From: CAVSUR01 sp052143655
GTDB taxonomy: Bacteria; Actinomycetota; Actinomycetes; Streptosporangiales; Streptosporangiaceae
Reading direction: 5' to 3'
DNA length: 7,087 nucleotides
NCBI GenBank assembly: GCA_052143655.1
Contig: JBKQSL010000099.1
Span: 1 to 7,087, forward strand
Part shown: one piece after another, positions 5,307-7,087 of the stretch
Layout: every line of letters begins with the position of its first letter
Position numbering within the stretch: the stretch's first letter is position 1
Notes under the pieces: model-generated
Told to the model about the DNA's origin: nothing
Seen by the model: the letters and a program-made list of their open reading frames with translations, nothing else
Database searches by the model: none
Position numbers and translations under genes: made by a program

Positions 5307-5645
5307 CAGCTCGCACCCACGGTCGTAGCGGCCGGGACCGCGGGCGCCCCTCGTGAGCACCGTTGCCGCGTTTACCGGGCAGCGGTCCGCGGCCGGGCGC
5401 CGCGACCCTGGAGCATATGGCTTGAACAGCAACACACTCACGGTGGTCGCGGGCCAGCTGCTGCCCGCTGCCGTACTCGGGCTGAGTAGGCCGTCCTGGT
5501 CACCGTGTGGTGCGCCGCTCTTACCATGGCCGTGCTGGCGCTCGTTCTACTGCGACCGTGGACTCGGCCGATGTACCAGCGGCCTGATCATCGCTGCCCA
5601 TGCGCCGCGTTCACCGTCTCGATCCTTGTCACCGGGTATCCAGTC
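5307..5645 (+). pseudogene. Decayed CaCA exchanger remnant (second half, alpha-2 region)
   Basis: Three plus-strand pieces in different frames align to residues of about 221-335 of the intact exchanger at 1823-3418. APTVVAAGTAGAP matches the start of alpha-2 (IPEIVVGGLV...). After a frameshift, VSTVAAFTGQRSAAGRR and GLNSNTLTVVAGQLLPAAVL (5353 to about 5480) match NAVAAVYLAARGRAAAT and ALNSNTLNVALGLLLPAAVI. After a stop, VLVTVWCAALTMAVLALVLL (another frame) matches TLIAAWYAGLTAVMLAFAY. The first half of the exchanger, including alpha-1, is absent. With at least two frameshifts it cannot be functional. It is a diverged paralogue, in the opposite orientation to the intact gene. Confidence 0.72.
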
Positions 5646-5830
5646 TCAGCCGGAGCCGATGCGACGGCAGCGCTGGGCATCATAACGCCGCCAGCGCTGG
5701 CGATCGGGCTTGCCCGCAGCCGCCGTGGTTCCGTCCGGGTCCGGCGGCAGCGCCTGATCTAGCAGCGATCCGTACTCAGACGGCATGCTTCCAGGCCCGC
5801 GCCCGCGTGCACTCGGGCACTGGTGTGCGG
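5646..5830. other. Gap between the exchanger remnant and the TetR gene
   Basis: No intact gene. It contains only the DUF4118-type C-terminal fragment at 5724-5797 on the minus strand, then about 30 bases before the TetR stop codon. Confidence 0.5.
5724..5797 (-). pseudogene. Fragment of the C-terminal domain of a DUF4118-type protein
   Basis: On the minus strand LEACR (5780-5794) is followed, after loss of one base, by EYGSLLDQALPPDPDGT. The intact protein at 3654-4409 reads LEACRFEYGSLLGHPPRLEPDGS (residues 157-178). Nothing recognisable of the membrane domain lies upstream, where the TetR gene is intact, so this is an isolated shard. Roughly 25 residues are too few to trace more of its history. 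Confidence 0.6.
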
Positions 5831-6469
5831 TCAGGCCGACTGGGCTGCGGCCGGCCTCGGGCTGGCCGGCGCCGGGGCGCCGGCGGCGCATTCCAGGCCC
5901 CCGAGCAGGCTGGCCGCGGCGGCCTGGAATCGCGTGACGGCGCCATAGGGACCGGCCACGAGCATGGCTCCTTCCAGGCCTGCGACGATCATGCGGGCGG
6001 CGTCCTGTGCGGAGCCGGCGAGCTGCAGGCTGCCCTCTTGCTGCCCCTGCTCCAGGACGCCCTCCAGCCAGGCCTCGTTCTGGTCGAAGAACCTGATCAC
6101 GGCATCCTGCATGGGCTGCGGGAGTGTCTGGTACTCGGCCGCGAGCATTCCGCACAGGCACAGCTCGCGGTTGCGCAGCACTTGCAGGTAGAGGTCAGCG
6201 TAGGCAGCCAGCCTGGCGCTCGCGCCGCCGCCGGCCGCGTCGACTTCAGCCAGCGCGTCCGCGAACCGGCTGGTATAGCGGCCGATCAGCGCCTCGCCGA
6301 GATCGGCCTTGCCGGCGAAGTGGTAATGCAGGGCGGGCTTGGTGATCTGCAGCTCGACGGCTACGTCGGCGTAGCTGAAGCCGTTGAAGCCGCGGACCTG
6401 GACCAGTCGCTCGGCAACGTCCAGGATCCGCGATGCCGTGCCCGCGTCGTGCCCGCGCCTCGCGGCCAT
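5831..6469 (-). CDS. TetR/AcrR-family transcriptional regulator (212 aa)
   Basis: A one-component repressor of the usual length. Residues 10-57 form the DNA-binding domain (TASRILDVAERLVQVRGFNG, then FSYADVAVELQITKPALHYH, FAGKADL), with the helix-turn-helix at about 31-52. The C-terminal ligand and dimerisation domain contains LCLCGMLAAEYQTLP (102-116) and IRFFDQNEAWLEGVL (125-139), a pattern common in one TetR subgroup. The last 15 residues are Pro/Ala-rich. ATG 6469 is fixed by GGAGG at 6476-6480. It is divergent from the cupin gene, and the 102-bp intergenic region carries two tandem palindromes, so it likely represses both itself and the cupin. The ligand cannot be told from sequence. Confidence 0.93.
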   Translation of the reverse strand: MAARRGHDAGTASRILDVAERLVQVRGFNGFSYADVAVELQITKPALHYHFAGKADLGEALIGRYTSRFADALAEVDAAGGGASARLAAYADLYLQVLRNRELCLCGMLAAEYQTLPQPMQDAVIRFFDQNEAWLEGVLEQGQQEGSLQLAGSAQDAARMIVAGLEGAMLVAGPYGAVTRFQAAAASLLGGLECAAGAPAPASPRPAAAQSA

Positions 6470-6475
6470 CTAATA

Positions 6476-6480
6476 CCTCC
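6476..6480 (-). promoter_or_regulatory. GGAGG ribosome-binding site of the TetR gene
   Basis: A perfect GGAGG lies six bases before ATG 6469 on the minus strand and settles the start codon. Confidence 0.8.
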
Positions 6481-6494
6481 GCAGCCCTTGACCA

Positions 6495-6514
6495 CTGACC
6501 TACCAGTAAGTCAG
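6495..6514. promoter_or_regulatory. TetR operator 1 (20-bp palindrome)
   Basis: Half-sites CTGACCTACC and AGTAAGTCAG form an inverted repeat imperfect only at transition positions (CTGACYTACY/RGTARGTCAG). It lies 15 bases from the TetR ribosome site and 23 bp centre to centre from operator 2. A TTGACC (6488-6493) overlaps its edge. Position and symmetry point to the adjacent TetR protein as ligand. Confidence 0.72.
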
Positions 6515-6517
6515 ATT

Positions 6518-6537
6518 CTGACCTATCGATAAGTAAG
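6518..6537. promoter_or_regulatory. TetR operator 2 (20-bp palindrome)
   Basis: CTGACCTATC and GATAAGTAAG repeat the sequence of operator 1 (shared pattern CTKACYTAYC) around a central TATCGATA. It ends directly before the candidate -10 box of the cupin gene, so a bound repressor would cover the -35 to -10 spacer. Confidence 0.72.
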
Positions 6538-6543
6538 TATACT
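6538..6543 (+). promoter_or_regulatory. Candidate -10 box of the cupin gene
   Basis: TATACT is one base from TATAAT and stands out in this GC-rich DNA. The best -35 at suitable distance is a weak TTCTGA (6516-6521, 16-bp spacer). A start near 6550 would leave a short leader of about 20 bases to ATG 6572. Confidence 0.5.
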
Positions 6544-6560
6544 GGGCCGCCAGGCGGCAC

Positions 6561-6566
6561 AGGAGG
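6561..6566 (+). promoter_or_regulatory. AGGAGG ribosome-binding site of the cupin gene
   Basis: A full AGGAGG lies five bases before ATG 6572 and fixes the start. Confidence 0.8.
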
Positions 6567-6571
6567 CCCAG

Positions 6572-6925
6572 ATGGACAAGACCGAGCACCGCAGCTTCCA
6601 GGCGCCCGATGAGATCCGCGAGTTCCCGCGCGGCCGCGCAGAGATCCTCAGCATCGGCGGCGGCCAGGTCGGGCGGCTGGGCTTCCAGCCCGGCTGGCGC
6701 TGGTCCGAAGACGTGCGGCCGATTGCCGGCACCGCGAGCTGTGAGGCGCCGCACTTCCAGTACCACGTCAGCGGGCAGCTGGCGATCCGGATGGATGACG
6801 GCGACGAGTTCATCGCCGGCCCGGGAGACGTAACGTCGCTGCCAAGCGGCCATGACGCCTGGGTTGTCGGGGAAGAGCCCGTGGTGACCGTCGACTGGTT
6901 CGGCGCGGGCAGCTACGCCCGCTAG
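6572..6925 (+). CDS. Small single-domain cupin protein (117 aa)
   Basis: A one-domain beta-barrel cupin of the length usual for stand-alone members. After an N-terminal segment ending LGFQPGWRWSEDVRPIAG, motif 1 appears as APHFQYHVSGQLAIRMDDG (59-77, with His61 and His65), and motif 2 as GPGDVTSLPSGHDAWVVG (83-100, with Pro91, Gly93 and His94). The His residues could bind a metal, but motif 1 departs from the HxH spacing, so catalysis is uncertain. It may bind a small molecule instead. It is divergently paired with the TetR gene and very likely controlled by it through operators 1 and 2. The pair might handle one compound, with the cupin degrading or sensing the TetR ligand; that is inference. 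After its TAG stop the same frame continues into a phaC-like remnant. Confidence 0.88.
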   Translation: MDKTEHRSFQAPDEIREFPRGRAEILSIGGGQVGRLGFQPGWRWSEDVRPIAGTASCEAPHFQYHVSGQLAIRMDDGDEFIAGPGDVTSLPSGHDAWVVGEEPVVTVDWFGAGSYAR

Positions 6926-6958
6926 CGCGGGCACGCAGTCAGGACGCAGCCGGGGTCC

Positions 6959-7087
6959 AGCCATATAGTCCCCTGGCCCAACGCCTACAGCGCCACCCAG
7001 CTGCTCGGCGGCGCCGTCCGGTTCGTGCTGTCCACCAGCGGGCACGTCGCTGCCATGGTCAACCCGCCGTCGAACCCGAAGGCGACC
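6959..7087 (+). pseudogene. phaC: 5'-truncated PHA synthase (phaC) C-terminal fragment, runs off the window
   Basis: The plus frame at 6959 reads SHIVPWPNAYSATQLLGG, then RFVLSTSGHVAAMVNPPS and NPKAT to the edge. Known PHA polymerases have REDHIVPW ... LSxSGHIAxxVNPPxNPKA here, where Asp480 and His508 (C. necator numbering) are catalytic. In this fragment the His of SGH (7043-7045) lies exactly 28 residues after a Ser (6959-6961) that occupies the Asp position, the family spacing. Nothing phaC-like precedes this point: 6926-6958 is short and unrelated, and the cupin stop is at 6923-6925. I infer a gene cut off at the catalytic-Asp motif. The 3' end lies beyond the window. Confidence 0.7.

Noticed and set aside
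5600..6532. A 310-codon plus-strand ORF opposite the TetR gene
   Set aside because: It is antisense to a clear TetR gene with a perfect ribosome site, and its product has no recognisable motif.
6500..7045. A 181-codon minus-strand ORF opposite the cupin and phaC fragment
   Set aside because: It is antisense to two recognisable protein sequences and has no ribosome site or family features.
1..7087. tRNA, rRNA or riboswitch
   Set aside because: I looked for cloverleaf ends, GGTTCGA-type T-loops and conserved riboswitch cores and saw none.

Overview
The window is GC-rich (about 70% by eye), with GTG/ATG starts, strong AGGAG-type ribosome sites and actinobacterial protein families: single-domain universal stress protein, KdpD-like DUF4118 membrane protein, TetR/cupin pair, PHA synthase. 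It looks like a chromosomal accessory or stress-related stretch of a high-GC actinomycete. I cannot name the genus; a Streptosporangiales-like origin is only a guess.

Layout. At the left edge (1-240, minus) is a frameshifted remnant with a P-loop-like string and an NRAMP-like membrane segment. Then comes a universal stress protein (320-874, minus), preceded by a broken small membrane-protein gene (915-1251, minus) and its leader (1271-1358). 1359-1822 holds no gene I recognise. A minus-strand ORF (1823-3418) encodes a Na+/Ca2+-exchanger-type (CaCA) protein whose frame runs into an orphan membrane domain typical of the N-terminus of SpoIIE/PP2C phosphatases. Upstream of it is a three-part minus-strand operon: a small membrane protein split by an apparent single-base frameshift (4402-4817), coupled to a DUF4118 protein without a kinase (3654-4409), with a leader at 4838-4927. 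4928-5830 is a graveyard holding an inverted third leader copy, a frameshifted exchanger remnant on the plus strand and a fragment of the DUF4118 protein's C-terminal domain on the minus strand. On the right is an intact divergent pair, a TetR repressor (5831-6469, minus) and a cupin (6572-6925, plus), sharing an intergenic region with two tandem 20-bp palindromes. The right edge holds a 5'-truncated PHA synthase (phaC) fragment.

How it fits together. The most unusual signal is that parts of one module (leader, small 4-TM protein, USP or DUF4118 protein, CaCA exchanger) occur two or three times here in different states of decay. The leader has one almost invariant 24-base core upstream of at least two ribosome sites. 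This suggests a local stress regulon duplicated and then eroded. Comparing the paralogues allows a frameshift in the DUF4118 operon to be placed at a single base.
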